From NCBI GenBank assembly GCA_035463295.1, contig DATHTK010000061.1:1-29089 (forward strand): DNA of 29,089 nt, read 5' to 3'. The position numbers and the translations under genes are program-made. Numbering within the stretch: the first letter of the stretch is position 1; each line of letters opens with the position of its first letter. Below are positions 7,427-15,978 of the stretch, piece after piece. The notes below the pieces were generated by a model. It was not told the DNA's origin, ran no database searches, and saw only the letters and a list, made by a program, of their open reading frames with translations. This DNA comes from DATHTK01 sp035463295 (GTDB lineage: Bacteria > Actinomycetota > Rubrobacteria > Rubrobacterales > Rubrobacteraceae).

Positions 7427-7840
7427 ATGCTCAAGAAGATCTATCATCTGGGTTATGCGGTGGAGGACCTGGGCGCCGCCGCCACCTTCTACCGGGAGAA
7501 CTTCGGCGCCGAGCCCGGCGAGCCGGAGGTGGTAGAGGAGCAGGGCATCGTCGCGACCACGTTTCTCGTCGGCGAGTCGATGGTCGAGCTCGTCCAGCCC
7601 ACCCGCCCCGACTCGCCGGTCGGGAAGTTCCTCGCCCGGCGCGGCGAGGGCTTCCACCACGTCGCCTTCGAGGTCGAGAGCCTGGAGGCCGCGCTCGCCG
7701 AGCTCAAGAGCCGCGGCGTCGAGCTTATAGACGAGGAACCGAAGGTCGGGGCCGGCGGAGCGCGCGTGGCCTTCGTACACCCCAGGGGAGCCTTCGGCGT
7801 TCTCACCGAGCTAGTAGAATTGCACCACGGAGACGGATGA
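7427..7840 (+). CDS. mce: methylmalonyl-CoA epimerase
   Basis: This enzyme converts (2S)- to (2R)-methylmalonyl-CoA in propionyl-CoA degradation. It has 137 residues with two VOC-fold repeats. The four metal ligands of the family are recognisable: H7 (YHLGYAV), Q57 (MVELVQP), H78 (FHHVAFEV) and E128 (VLTELVE). The start is ATG at 7427 with GAGGGAG upstream. The mutase catalytic subunit starts 16 bp downstream, so the two consecutive steps are co-transcribed. The product of the pair, succinyl-CoA, is the substrate of the SucCD enzyme encoded 2 kb away on the other strand. Confidence 0.95.
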   Translation: MLKKIYHLGYAVEDLGAAATFYRENFGAEPGEPEVVEEQGIVATTFLVGESMVELVQPTRPDSPVGKFLARRGEGFHHVAFEVESLEAALAELKSRGVELIDEEPKVGAGGARVAFVHPRGAFGVLTELVELHHGDG

Positions 7841-7856
7841 GAGGGGTCTGAGAGGC

Positions 7857-9449
7857 ATGGAAGTCGACGAGCGCCGCACGGAGTCGGGTATCGAGGTGAA
7901 GCCCCTCTACGGACCTTGGGACTTCGGCGACGACTTCGACTACGGCGATAAGCTCGGAGATCCCGGCGAGTACCCGTACACGAGGGGGCCGTACCCCTCG
8001 ATGTATCGCGGACGACCGTGGACGATGCGCCAGTACGCCGGTTTCGGGAGCGCCGCCGAGACTAACGCGCGCTTCAAGTACCTCATAGAGAACGGCCAGA
8101 CCGGCCTCTCGGTCGCCTTCGACCTGCCCACCCAGATGGGCCGCGATTCGGACCACGAGGTCAGTCTTGGCGAGGTCGGCAAGGTGGGCGTCGCCATAGA
8201 CTCCCTCCTGGACATGCGGGAGCTCTTCGACGGTATACCGCTCAAGGACGTCTCCACCTCGATGACGATCAACGCGACCGCCTCCATCCTTCTGCTCCTC
8301 TACTCGCTGGTGGCCCAGGAAGGGGGCGCGAGGGGGGAGGAAGTCACGGGCACTACCCAGAACGACATCCTCAAGGAGTACCTCGCGCGCGGGACGTACA
8401 TCTACCCCCCGGCGCCATCCATGAGGATCACCACCGACATGTTCGCCTACTGCGCTCGCGAGCTGCCGCGGTGGAACACCATCTCCATCTCCGGCTACCA
8501 CATCCGCGAGGCCGGCAGCACGGCGGTGCAGGAGCTCGCTTTCACCCTCTGCGACGCCATAGCTTACGTGGAGGCGGCCCTCGAAGCGGGTCTGGAGGTC
8601 GACGAGTTCGCCCCCCGGCTCTCGTTCTTCTTCAACGCCCACAACGACCTCTTCCAGGAGGTCGCCAAGTACCGGGCGGCGCGTCGTATGTGGGCGAGGA
8701 TCATGCGCGAGCGCTTCGGCGCGACCGACGAGCGCAGCCTGAAGCTCCGCTTCCACACCCAGACCGCGGGCTCCTCCCTCACCGCCCAGCAGGCCGAGAA
8801 CAACATCGTGCGCACTACGGTGCAGGCGCTCTCGGCCGTCCTCGGCGGCACCCAGAGCCTGCACACCAACGCCTTCGATGAGGCGCTCGCGCTCCCGACC
8901 GAGCGGAGCGCGCGCATAGCCCTGCGCACCCAGCAGATCCTCGCGAGCGAGGGCGGCCTCACCGCTACCGCCGACCCTCTCGCCGGCTCCTACTACGTCG
9001 AGTCGCTCACCGACGCCGTCGAGGAGGAGGCGTGGGAGTACATAAGGCGTATAGACGCACTGGGGGGCTCGGTCAGGGCCATCGAGGAGCGCTATATGCA
9101 GCGCGAGATCGAGGAGGCCGCGTATCGCTACCAGCGCGAGGTCGAGACCGGCGGACGCACGATAGTCGGCGTCAACCGCTACGTCGGCTCGGGCGCAGCT
9201 GACGACCCCGAAATGGAGCTTCACTCGGTGGACGAGTCGATTCGCGACCGCCAGTGCGAGCGCCTGGCAATGCTGAGGGAGAGCCGCGACAACACCGCGG
9301 TCGAGAGGTCGCTCGCCGAGCTGAAGGCGGCAGCCGTAGGCACGGATAACCTCCTCTACCCTATGAGGGAGGCTCTCTCCAACTTCGCCACCGTGGGCGA
9401 GGTCTCCGACACCCTTCGGGAGGTCTTCGGACAGTACCGGCCGGCCTGA
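7857..9449 (+). CDS. mcmA: methylmalonyl-CoA mutase, large (catalytic) subunit
   Basis: This is the TIM-barrel subunit of the B12-dependent enzyme that isomerises (R)-methylmalonyl-CoA to succinyl-CoA. At 530 residues it is the split, archaeal/actinobacterial form with no cobalamin-binding domain (no DxHxxG); that domain should be a separate ~140-residue gene, not found in this window. Conserved blocks are YTRGPYPSMYRGRPWTMRQY, LSVAFDLPTQMGRDSD, QNDILKEYLARGTYIYPP, SMRITTDMFAYC and SGYHIREAG (H215). The Tyr in RGPY and the Arg in SMRI fit the methylmalonyl rather than the isobutyryl type, but exact substrate assignment from these is an inference. The start is ATG at 7857, 16 bp after mce. Confidence 0.94.
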   Translation: MEVDERRTESGIEVKPLYGPWDFGDDFDYGDKLGDPGEYPYTRGPYPSMYRGRPWTMRQYAGFGSAAETNARFKYLIENGQTGLSVAFDLPTQMGRDSDHEVSLGEVGKVGVAIDSLLDMRELFDGIPLKDVSTSMTINATASILLLLYSLVAQEGGARGEEVTGTTQNDILKEYLARGTYIYPPAPSMRITTDMFAYCARELPRWNTISISGYHIREAGSTAVQELAFTLCDAIAYVEAALEAGLEVDEFAPRLSFFFNAHNDLFQEVAKYRAARRMWARIMRERFGATDERSLKLRFHTQTAGSSLTAQQAENNIVRTTVQALSAVLGGTQSLHTNAFDEALALPTERSARIALRTQQILASEGGLTATADPLAGSYYVESLTDAVEEEAWEYIRRIDALGGSVRAIEERYMQREIEEAAYRYQREVETGGRTIVGVNRYVGSGAADDPEMELHSVDESIRDRQCERLAMLRESRDNTAVERSLAELKAAAVGTDNLLYPMREALSNFATVGEVSDTLREVFGQYRPA

Positions 9450-9458
9450 GACCGGTAC
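9434..9458 (+). terminator. hairpin at the end of the mutase gene
   Basis: GTACCGG (9434-9440) pairs exactly with CCGGTAC (9452-9458), and the mcmA stop codon lies in the 11-nt loop. There is no T-run after it, so it is at best a weak or factor-assisted terminator. Confidence 0.3.
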
Positions 9459-9623
9459 CCGAGCTCGCGTACGCCTGCCGCGCAGCGAAGACGACCCGCG
9501 CCGATCCAGGCGGAGGAGGGGGAGCCGTGTGCTAATATTGGCGCGAATACCGTGGGGTGAGACACCCCCTGCGAACAGACCCGAGCATGCCGGACGGTGG
9601 CGCCGGAGGAGGATAGTACGACA

Positions 9624-10826
9624 GTGGTCGACTGGTTTCGAAGACGCGCTGGTAGGGACGATGGACCCTCGCACGAGGGTCCGGGGGCAGACGGTCGGTC
9701 CCTAGGCACGCCTCGTTCGGAGAACGGGGAGGCTCCGGAGCCCGCCGACGGGTTCTCCGAGGCCGGCATAAGGGAGGCCTTGCGCGACGTGAGGGATCCG
9801 GAGATCGGGCGCGACCTCATCTCGCTTAACATGGTCCGCGGTATCGAGATAGACCGTGCAAGCGTCAAGGTCGGCATAGCTCTCACGACGGCGGGGTGCC
9901 CCATGAAGCACAGGATCACCACCGACGTGCGCGACCGGCTCTCCATGATCGAGGGCGTCGAGAGCGTCGAGGTGGACTTCGGGGTGATGAGCGACGACGA
10001 CCGCCAGAACCTGATGACCTCGCTGCACGGTGGGCCTTCGGAGCTCGCCCCCGCTTTCAGGGACGAGTCGAAGACCCGTATCATCGCCGTCGTCTCCGGC
10101 AAGGGGGGCGTTGGCAAGAGCACCGTCGCGGTGAACCTGGCGGCCGCGCTCGACCGGGCGGGCCATTCGGTGGAGATACTCGACGCCGACGTGCACGGTT
10201 CCTCCATCCCCGTAATGCTCGGCTCGACCGAGAAGCCGAACGTGGTGGGGGGTGTCATCTTCCCGATCGAGTCCCATACGGGCCTGAAGTTCATCTCGAT
10301 GGGCAACTTCGTGAACGAGGGACAGGCGATCATCTGGCGGGCCCCGATCGTGAACAAGGCCCTCACCCAGCTGATGCGCGACGTCTACTGGGACGAGCCC
10401 GACTTCATCATCGTGGACATGCCCCCCGGCACCGGCGACGTAGCCCTCACGGTAGCGCAGATGATCCCGAAGGCAGAGGCGCTCGTCGTGACGACCCCGC
10501 AGGCCGATGCCGCGAGGGTGGCGGTCAAGGCTGGCAAGATGGCCGTCCAGGCCCACCTGAAGGTCGTCGGCGTCGTCGAGAACATGGCCTACGCGGAGTG
10601 CCCGGACTGCGGCAAGGAGCTGAAGATCTTCGGCGGCGACGGCGGCGACAGGGTGGCCGGCGAGCTGGACTCGAGAATCCTCGGCCGCGTCCCGATCCTC
10701 CCCGACGCGACCGGCGAGCCGGGACGCTCGCTCTTCGAGGAGGGCACCGCTCCCGCGCGCGCCTTTGAGGAGATCGCCGCTTCGCTAGCCGCCACGAAGG
10801 TGAGAAAGCGGATAAAGGTGTTGTAG
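9624..10826 (+). CDS. mrp: Mrp/ApbC/NBP35-family Fe-S cluster carrier ATPase
   Basis: This P-loop ATPase carries and delivers iron-sulfur clusters in the cytoplasm. Residue numbers assume the GTG at 9624. An N-terminal MIP18/DUF59 domain (about 45-130) has DPEI at 58-61 and the conserved cysteine in TTAGCP (C92). It is followed by the deviant Walker A GKGGVGKST (159-167) and the CPDC pair (C326, C329) that bridges a cluster between two subunits. The frame is open to a GTG at 9597, but 9624 is preceded by GGAGGAGG at 11 nt, while 9597 has no ribosome site; the start is therefore moderately uncertain. A TAATAT box at 9533-9538 may be its -10. The gene ends at a strong hairpin shared with mdh. 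Confidence 0.93.
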   Translation: MVDWFRRRAGRDDGPSHEGPGADGRSLGTPRSENGEAPEPADGFSEAGIREALRDVRDPEIGRDLISLNMVRGIEIDRASVKVGIALTTAGCPMKHRITTDVRDRLSMIEGVESVEVDFGVMSDDDRQNLMTSLHGGPSELAPAFRDESKTRIIAVVSGKGGVGKSTVAVNLAAALDRAGHSVEILDADVHGSSIPVMLGSTEKPNVVGGVIFPIESHTGLKFISMGNFVNEGQAIIWRAPIVNKALTQLMRDVYWDEPDFIIVDMPPGTGDVALTVAQMIPKAEALVVTTPQADAARVAVKAGKMAVQAHLKVVGVVENMAYAECPDCGKELKIFGGDGGDRVAGELDSRILGRVPILPDATGEPGRSLFEEGTAPARAFEEIAASLAATKVRKRIKVL

Positions 10827-10843
10827 TCCTCAGGAGCGCGGGC

Positions 10844-10875
10844 GAGGGGTCCCCGCTCGACTACGGGGGCCCCTC
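10844..10875. terminator. bidirectional hairpin terminator between mrp and mdh
   Basis: GAGGGGTCCCC (10844-10854) pairs over all 11 positions with GGGGGCCCCTC (10865-10875), with one T-G wobble and a 10-nt loop. It lies between two convergent genes, 18 bp after each stop codon, so it can serve both. No T-run follows in either direction, as is common in high-GC actinobacteria. Confidence 0.7.
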
Positions 10876-10892
10876 CAGCCTTCTACCGAAGC

Positions 10893-11870
10893 CTAGCCAT
10901 TTAGCAGCCCGAGCTCTCTGACCGCGTCGCGCTCCTCCTTGAGCTCGTTCACGGTGACGTCGAGCTTGCCCTGCGCGAAATCGCCGATCTCCAGGCCCTC
11001 GACGATCTCGTAGTCGCCGTCCGAGCAGCGTACTGGGAACGAGCTTATTAGGCCCTCTTCCACGCCGTACTGGCCGCCCGACGGGACCGCCATCGAACGC
11101 AATCCGTCCGCGCCCAGGGCCCAGTCGCGCACGTGGTCGATCGCGGCGTTGGCGGCCGACGCTGCGGAGGAGGAGCCGCGGGCTTCGATTATCGCCGCGC
11201 CGCGCTTGCCGACGGCGGGTATGTATTCGTTCTCGTACCAGTCCATCTCAACACTGTCGACGGCGCGCTCGCCGTTCACCGTTGCGTTGAAGAGGTCGGG
11301 GAACATCGACGGAGAGTGGTTGCCCCACACCACGAGGTCCTGTATGGCGGCGACGCCGACCGAGAGCTTCTGAGCGAGCATCGAGACCGCGCGGTTCTCG
11401 TCGAGGCGCGTCATGGCGGTGAAGCGCTCTCGAGGCACGTCGCGGGCGTTGTTCATCGCGATAAGGGCGTTCGTATTGGCGGGGTTGCCGACCACCAGGA
11501 CGCGCACGTCGTCGGCCGCGCCGGCGCTTATAGCCTCGCCTTGTGGCTTGAAAATCGCCCCGTTCGCCTCCAGCAGGTCGGAGCGCTCCATCCCCTTCTG
11601 GCGCGGCCTGGCGCCGATCAGGAGGGCGACGTTGGAGCCGTCGAACGCCTCCTTCGGGTCGGCGGTGATATCCACGGACTCCAGCAACGGGAAGGCGCAG
11701 TCGTAGAGCTCCATAGCGGTGCCTTCGGCGGCCTTCAGCGCTGGTTCGATCTCCAGCAGCTTGAGCCTGATCTTCTCGTCGGGGCCGAGCATCTGGCCCG
11801 AGGCTATACGGAACAAAATAGCGTAACCGATCGCACCGGCGGCGCCGGTTACCGTGACGGTCTTGGACAT
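10893..11870 (-). CDS. mdh: malate dehydrogenase
   Basis: This enzyme oxidises malate to oxaloacetate in the TCA cycle. It has 325 residues, of the cytosolic-like (type 2) family with a long N-terminal VTGAAGAIGYAILFRIASG nucleotide-binding motif. The substrate arginines lie in GARPRQKGMERSDL (R88/R90 and R96), NPANTN is at 129-134, RLDENR near 155-160 and the catalytic histidine H185 in WGNHSPSMFPD. The start is ATG at 11870, preceded on the minus strand by AAAGGAGG. It converges with mrp. A minus-strand TATCAT at 11904-11909 is a possible -10. Confidence 0.97.
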   Translation of the reverse strand: MSKTVTVTGAAGAIGYAILFRIASGQMLGPDEKIRLKLLEIEPALKAAEGTAMELYDCAFPLLESVDITADPKEAFDGSNVALLIGARPRQKGMERSDLLEANGAIFKPQGEAISAGAADDVRVLVVGNPANTNALIAMNNARDVPRERFTAMTRLDENRAVSMLAQKLSVGVAAIQDLVVWGNHSPSMFPDLFNATVNGERAVDSVEMDWYENEYIPAVGKRGAAIIEARGSSSAASAANAAIDHVRDWALGADGLRSMAVPSGGQYGVEEGLISSFPVRCSDGDYEIVEGLEIGDFAQGKLDVTVNELKEERDAVRELGLLNG

Positions 11871-11945
11871 CGGCTTGTATCCTCCTTTTGTCTGTGCCCG
11901 GTCATGATAGGGGAACTTATACCCATCTGCCGCCGCTCTTCACAG

Positions 11946-11951
11946 TACAAT
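11946..11951 (+). promoter_or_regulatory. -10 box of the nitroreductase gene
   Basis: TACAAT lies 35 bp ahead of the TTG at 11987 in the divergent mdh/nitroreductase gap. No clear -35 is seen. GTACAATACGGCCGTAC contains outer GTAC half-sites, which may matter for regulation but could be chance. Confidence 0.4.
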
Positions 11952-11986
11952 ACGGCCGTACCACTTTGAGATGAGCCGGGAGGATT

Positions 11987-12562
11987 TTGGAGCTGGCACA
12001 CGCCATACGGTCGCGCCGAAGCATCGGTCGGGTGACGCAGGAGCCGGTGCCAAGAGAGATAATCGAGGAGATCCTGGAGAGCGCCGTACACGCGCCGAAC
12101 CACAGGATCACCGAGCCCTGGCGCTTCCACGTCTTCGTCGGCAAGGGGCGCGGCGAGCTCGCCCGCGCCCGGGCGGAGACGGCCCGTCTCTTGGCGGAGG
12201 CGGAGGGCGAGGACGAGGAGCTCGTAGCCGGCAGGGTGAGTCGCGAGCGCAAGAAGGCCTTCCGGGCGCCGGTCGTCATCGCCGTCATCTGCGAGGCCGG
12301 CCGCGACGAGGTAGAGAACCTGGAGAACTACGCCGCCTGCGCCGCCGCCGTCCAGAACATGCAGCTCACCGCGCACGCCCTCGGGCTCGGCTCGATGTGG
12401 CGCACCGGCCCCGTCGCCTATCACGAGCACATGCGCGACTTCTTTGGTCTCGGACCCGGTGACAGGATCGTCGCCTACCTCTACGTTGGCTATCCCGACG
12501 TGGGGGAGAGGCCCCGCCGCCGCGCGCCAGCTGCGGAGAAGACCGTCTGGCACGCGGGGTAA
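11987..12562 (+). CDS. nitroreductase family protein (YdjA-like)
   Basis: This FMN-dependent NAD(P)H oxidoreductase of the nitroreductase superfamily has 191 residues. The FMN-binding Arg-Arg-Ser near the start (AIRSRRSIGRV), the HAPNHRITEPWRF block near 35-47, the AAVQNMQLTAHALGLGSMW block near 118-136 and the glycine-rich end are all as in the compact YdjA subfamily. Physiological substrates of these proteins are generally unknown. The TTG at 11987 fits the family N-terminus, but GGGAGG ends only 3 nt before it, unusually close, so the start is slightly uncertain. The gene is divergent from mdh. Confidence 0.9.
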   Translation: MELAHAIRSRRSIGRVTQEPVPREIIEEILESAVHAPNHRITEPWRFHVFVGKGRGELARARAETARLLAEAEGEDEELVAGRVSRERKKAFRAPVVIAVICEAGRDEVENLENYAACAAAVQNMQLTAHALGLGSMWRTGPVAYHEHMRDFFGLGPGDRIVAYLYVGYPDVGERPRRRAPAAEKTVWHAG

Positions 12563-12632
12563 GCTCGGTCTGGCGGGCGCGCCGGAGAAATCTGGCCCCG
12601 GCTCGGGAGACCAACGTCCGGCCAGCGCTCGG

Positions 12633-13433
12633 CTAGTCCTCTACCGGGGAGGCTTCGAACCCCTTCTCTGTGCTGCGGACGTTGACGAGGAAGTCGCCCG
12701 GTTCGTGGTAGAGGATAACGGGCGCGTTCTTCGATTCTGCCTCTTCGAGCACCTCGATGCGATTGCGGCGGGCGGCCTCGGGGTCTGTATCCACGCCGGC
12801 TATTAGGTCGGGGTCGAGCCAGATCTTGGCCGGCGCCAGGTCCGCGGTGTAGAGCGCCGCGTCATCTCCAGTGCCGATCCAGACTATCTGGTGCCCCGCC
12901 GAGTGCCCGGAGCGCACCTCGACCCGGATGCCGGGGACTACCTCGCCGCTGCCCTGAAGAAGCTCGCACCAGCCCTCTTCGACGCCCTTCTCTACTGCCG
13001 GGACGGCCTCGCGTCGCCCGTCCCTCTCCGGCATCTGGCGGGCCTCCTCGAGCGCCTCCTCCTGGACGTACACGGTGGCGTTGGGGAAGCTCGGTGGGTT
13101 CAAAGCCCAGCCGACGTGGTCCGGGTCCAGGTGCGAGAGCACCACGTGAGTGACGTCGTCCGCTGTGTATCCGGCCTCTTGCAGGCCGTCCATCAGGTTC
13201 TTCTCGCGCCTCAACTCGTAGCGGCCCTCGAGGACCTCGGGGAGCTCGCGGCCGAACCCGGCGTCTATGAGGACGAGGTTCTCTTCCGACTCGACCAGGA
13301 TCGGACGCATAGCCCCGCGGATCCGGGCCTTGCGCGAGCCGCCGAAGAGGCTGCCCGCGTCGGTTATGAAGATGCCGTCGTCCAGGATGCGCAGCCGCAT
13401 CGTTCCCAGGTCGAAGTCGCTTTCCGTAGCCAA
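12633..13433 (-). CDS. metallo-beta-lactamase-fold hydrolase (lactonase-like)
   Basis: This 266-residue protein with the MBL fold has a full set of dinuclear metal ligands: H101, D103, D105 and H106 in SHLDPDHVG, H177 in SGHSAGH, D198 in TADLA and H243 in YHEPG. The overall layout, with the early LVLIDAGFG strand, is closest to the N-acyl-homoserine lactonase/AttM branch and to related lactone or ester hydrolases; the actual substrate cannot be named. The start is TTG at 13433 with GGGAGG about 10 nt upstream. It converges with the nitroreductase gene and is divergent from the CAP-domain gene. Confidence 0.88.
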   Translation of the reverse strand: MATESDFDLGTMRLRILDDGIFITDAGSLFGGSRKARIRGAMRPILVESEENLVLIDAGFGRELPEVLEGRYELRREKNLMDGLQEAGYTADDVTHVVLSHLDPDHVGWALNPPSFPNATVYVQEEALEEARQMPERDGRREAVPAVEKGVEEGWCELLQGSGEVVPGIRVEVRSGHSAGHQIVWIGTGDDAALYTADLAPAKIWLDPDLIAGVDTDPEAARRNRIEVLEEAESKNAPVILYHEPGDFLVNVRSTEKGFEASPVED

Positions 13434-13543
13434 GTCTCGTGGACCTCCCGTATCGTGAGAGATGCATGATAGCGATCCGGCCGCCCTCCCGCTTCCGGTG
13501 CCGGGGCGCCTACCCCAGATGGGCTAGCGAAAGATCCCATGTT

Positions 13544-13578
13544 TGGCGGATGCGCGAACCGCCATTTAGAGGCATAAT
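13544..13578 (+). promoter_or_regulatory. inverted repeat and -10 box ahead of the CAP-domain gene
   Basis: TGGCGG (13544-13549) and CCGCCA (13559-13564) form a perfect 6-bp inverted repeat with a 9-bp spacer. CATAAT at 13573-13578 follows as a -10, and the gene's ATG is 7 nt after that, so the mRNA would be essentially leaderless. The repeat sits where an operator or the -35 region would be. Confidence 0.35.
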
Positions 13579-13585
13579 CTGTTCC

Positions 13586-14641
13586 ATGTCGCGGATAGCG
13601 GACACCAGCCAGGGAGGAGGCGCCCTGCGCTACGCGTGGATCGTGGCCGTGGTAATAGCCGCGTTGCTGGTGGGGAGTGTCTTCGCGGCGAGGGACGCCG
13701 ACGCCACAACCTACGACGCCGAAGAGTTGCGCGTCCTGCGACTGATCAACGACTACCGGCAGAATAACGGTCTCGAACCGCTGCTTCTCTCGGATACGCT
13801 CTCCGTCGCCTCCGAGCGTCACTCCGAGGATATGGGAGAACGCGATTTCTTCGCCCACAATACTGCGAGCAGCTCTTACTACCCGGCCGGGGCCGAGCCC
13901 TGGGACCGCATGGAAGCGGAGGGCTACACCTACAATACGTACAAGGGAGAGAACATCGCTGCTGGCTACGACACGGCAGAGGAGGCCTTCCAGGCGTGGC
14001 GCGACTCGCCCAGCCACAACGCGGCCATGCTCGACGGGAACTACAGGGTCGTGGGCGTCGGTCGCGTAAACGTCCCCGGCTCCGGGTTCGGCTGGTACTG
14101 GACGACGGACTTCGGCGCGAAGGTTGATCCCACCGCCCACGAGCCGGGCGAGGAGCCTCCTGCCGAGGAACCCTCCAAGCAGCAGAAGCGGAAACAGAGT
14201 GGGCCGGTAAAGGACCTCGGCGATCTAGAGAACGGCGCCTTGGATTCGCGGGCGGTCTGGCGACAAGAGGCCAGAGACGGGGCGGAGCTCATCGTGGACG
14301 GCCACGCCCGCCTCGGCGGCTACAACGATGGCCAGGACGACCTGCGTCAGAAGATCCGGGTCGGCCCGGACACCCGTCTGTCGTACAGGCTCAAGATCAC
14401 CGCCGATGAGCCCGAGCCCCCCTCCGACCGCCTGCTGGTGCGGCTGACGAACGAGGAGGGGCGCCAGCTCGGGGTGCTAGAGAGGTACACGGACGCAGAC
14501 GCCGCAGACGAGTGGCGGCGCGACCGGGTGAACCTCTCACGCTTCGCCGGCGAGACGGTCTACTTGAGCTTCTACGTCGAGACCGACGCCCGGCACCTCA
14601 CCACCTTCTACGTGGACGACGTAGGTCTGGAGAGGGACTAG
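13586..14641 (+). CDS. secreted or membrane-anchored CAP-domain protein (SCP/PR-1 family)
   Basis: The protein has 351 residues from the ATG at 13586. A hydrophobic stretch at 14-35 followed by Ala-rich sequence (cleavage possible near 34-40) directs export. The CAP domain spans about 48-176 with NDYRQNNGLEPL, H79 in SERHSEDM, FFAH91, GEN (121-123) and SPSH144, the conserved histidines and acids of the CAP cavity. A charged linker (PPAEEPSKQQKRKQ) leads to a C-terminal domain of about 140 residues that looks like a jelly-roll beta sandwich (YLSFYVETDARHLTTFYVDDV), possibly carbohydrate-binding. The frame is open 49 codons further upstream, but the signal peptide position favours this start. 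Its stop overlaps the convergent reductase gene by 4 bp. Function in bacteria is not settled. Confidence 0.88.
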   Translation: MSRIADTSQGGGALRYAWIVAVVIAALLVGSVFAARDADATTYDAEELRVLRLINDYRQNNGLEPLLLSDTLSVASERHSEDMGERDFFAHNTASSSYYPAGAEPWDRMEAEGYTYNTYKGENIAAGYDTAEEAFQAWRDSPSHNAAMLDGNYRVVGVGRVNVPGSGFGWYWTTDFGAKVDPTAHEPGEEPPAEEPSKQQKRKQSGPVKDLGDLENGALDSRAVWRQEARDGAELIVDGHARLGGYNDGQDDLRQKIRVGPDTRLSYRLKITADEPEPPSDRLLVRLTNEEGRQLGVLERYTDADAADEWRRDRVNLSRFAGETVYLSFYVETDARHLTTFYVDDVGLERD

Positions 14642-15888
14642 GCCCCGAGCCTCTGCCGCCGGGCGTCTCCTACGAGCGCGCTCAGGGCGCTCCCGAGAGC
14701 CCTCGGGTGCTTGAGCATGTTGTACATGGGGGCGTCGCCGGTGAACCCCTCGATGAGCGTCTGGCGGGCTCCTGGGTCTTTCTCGCACGCCTTGAAGAGA
14801 GGCTCGAGCATACTGAGGTTCGGGACGAGGTTCACGAGGGCGTGGCCGCTGAGGTGCTCTCGCGCCCGCTGCTTTCTTAGCTGGCGCTCGTAGCCCGACA
14901 GGGTAGAGGCGGAGAAGTCCTTGCGGACGTGTGCCTCGTAGGCCCAGGCGGCGGCCAACCGTCCCGACTCTACGGCGTAGCCGACGCCCTCCCCGCTGAT
15001 CGGGTGGACCATGCTCGCCGCGTCTCCGACCATTAAGAGCCCCTGCGCATAGCGCCTGGCGCCCCACATCCCCATCTTGAGGGACCAGCTCCTGGGTGGT
15101 CCTTCGGGCTCGGCCGCTTCGAGCCACGCCGCAAGCTGCGGCTCCTGCAGAAAACGTTCGAAGTAGTCTTTGAGGTTGCGTCCCGTACGGGCGAGCGACC
15201 GCGTCGAGACGCCGGCACCGACGTTCGCCGTGCCGTCGCCGAGGTAGAAGACCCACCCGTAGCCCGCCCCGTCGGCGTTCATGTCCCGGGTGATAAAGAT
15301 TTGCAGGTCCTCCTTGTTCGGTCCGTCTACGCCGCGGAAGTACTGCCTGCGCGCCACGGCGTTCTGGTGAGCCTTGAGCCCCTTCCCCGCGAAGCCCCCG
15401 ACGCCGTCGGCGGCGACTACGAGCGGGGCGCCGAAGCGGGCGCTCCCTGCGCCATTGGCCACCTCGACCCCGGTAGCGTCGCCGGCGGGTGATCGGAGAA
15501 GGTCTGTGGCCCGGGTCCGCGGGAGAAAATCGGCCCCCGCGGAGACCGCCGCCTCCAGGAGCTTGGCGTCGGTCTCCCCGCGCCTCGCGACGTAGCCACG
15601 TGGGCCGTGCAGCGAGGGGGGGACCCCCTGACGCAGAAAGGCGGACGCGGTGTACACAGAGAAGCCGGTGAAGGTGCCGTGGTGGGGTTCCTCCAGCCAC
15701 TCGGCTAGCCCCATGAGCTTGATCTCCGAGGCGGCGTGGGGCATCAGGCCGTCGCCGCAGGGCTTGTCGCGCGGGAACTCCTGACGGTCGAGGAGCAGCA
15801 CTTCGAGGCCAGATTTCGCGGCGTGGTAGGCGGTGGCGGAACCTCCCGGACCGGCCCCCACCACGATGAGATCGTACCGTGTTGTCAT
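14638..15888 (-). CDS. geranylgeranyl reductase family FAD-dependent oxidoreductase
   Basis: This flavoprotein of 416 residues belongs to the group that saturates isoprenoid chains, such as menaquinone side chains (MenJ-like) or geranylgeranyl groups. The FAD Rossmann motif VVGAGPGGSATAYHAAKSG starts at about residue 9. The substrate/flavin signature PRDKPCGDGLMP lies near 40, and the second FAD motif GDAASMVHPISGEGVGYA is near 285. The frame is open to 15951, but ATG at 15888 has GGAGGAG directly upstream and fits the family N-terminus. It could act on menaquinone, the usual quinone of actinobacteria, but no men genes are nearby. It converges with the CAP-domain gene. Confidence 0.9.
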   Translation of the reverse strand: MTTRYDLIVVGAGPGGSATAYHAAKSGLEVLLLDRQEFPRDKPCGDGLMPHAASEIKLMGLAEWLEEPHHGTFTGFSVYTASAFLRQGVPPSLHGPRGYVARRGETDAKLLEAAVSAGADFLPRTRATDLLRSPAGDATGVEVANGAGSARFGAPLVVAADGVGGFAGKGLKAHQNAVARRQYFRGVDGPNKEDLQIFITRDMNADGAGYGWVFYLGDGTANVGAGVSTRSLARTGRNLKDYFERFLQEPQLAAWLEAAEPEGPPRSWSLKMGMWGARRYAQGLLMVGDAASMVHPISGEGVGYAVESGRLAAAWAYEAHVRKDFSASTLSGYERQLRKQRAREHLSGHALVNLVPNLSMLEPLFKACEKDPGARQTLIEGFTGDAPMYNMLKHPRALGSALSALVGDARRQRLGA

Positions 15889-15978
15889 CGCGCTCCTCCA
15901 CGTTGTTTCGACTGCTGTGTCAGAATTGTCCGCGGGCGGCGACACGTTCACGCGTCGCCCGGAGGCGGAGCGGAGTCA

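Noticed and set aside
7803..9674. Minus-strand open frame of 623 codons opposite the mutase gene
   Set aside because: Antisense shadow of a conserved GC-rich gene; rich in Arg, Gly and Val, with no ribosome site or recognisable domain.
14537..15901. Second minus-strand frame of 454 codons across the reductase gene
   Set aside because: Arg/Pro-rich out-of-frame reading of a clearly conserved flavoprotein.
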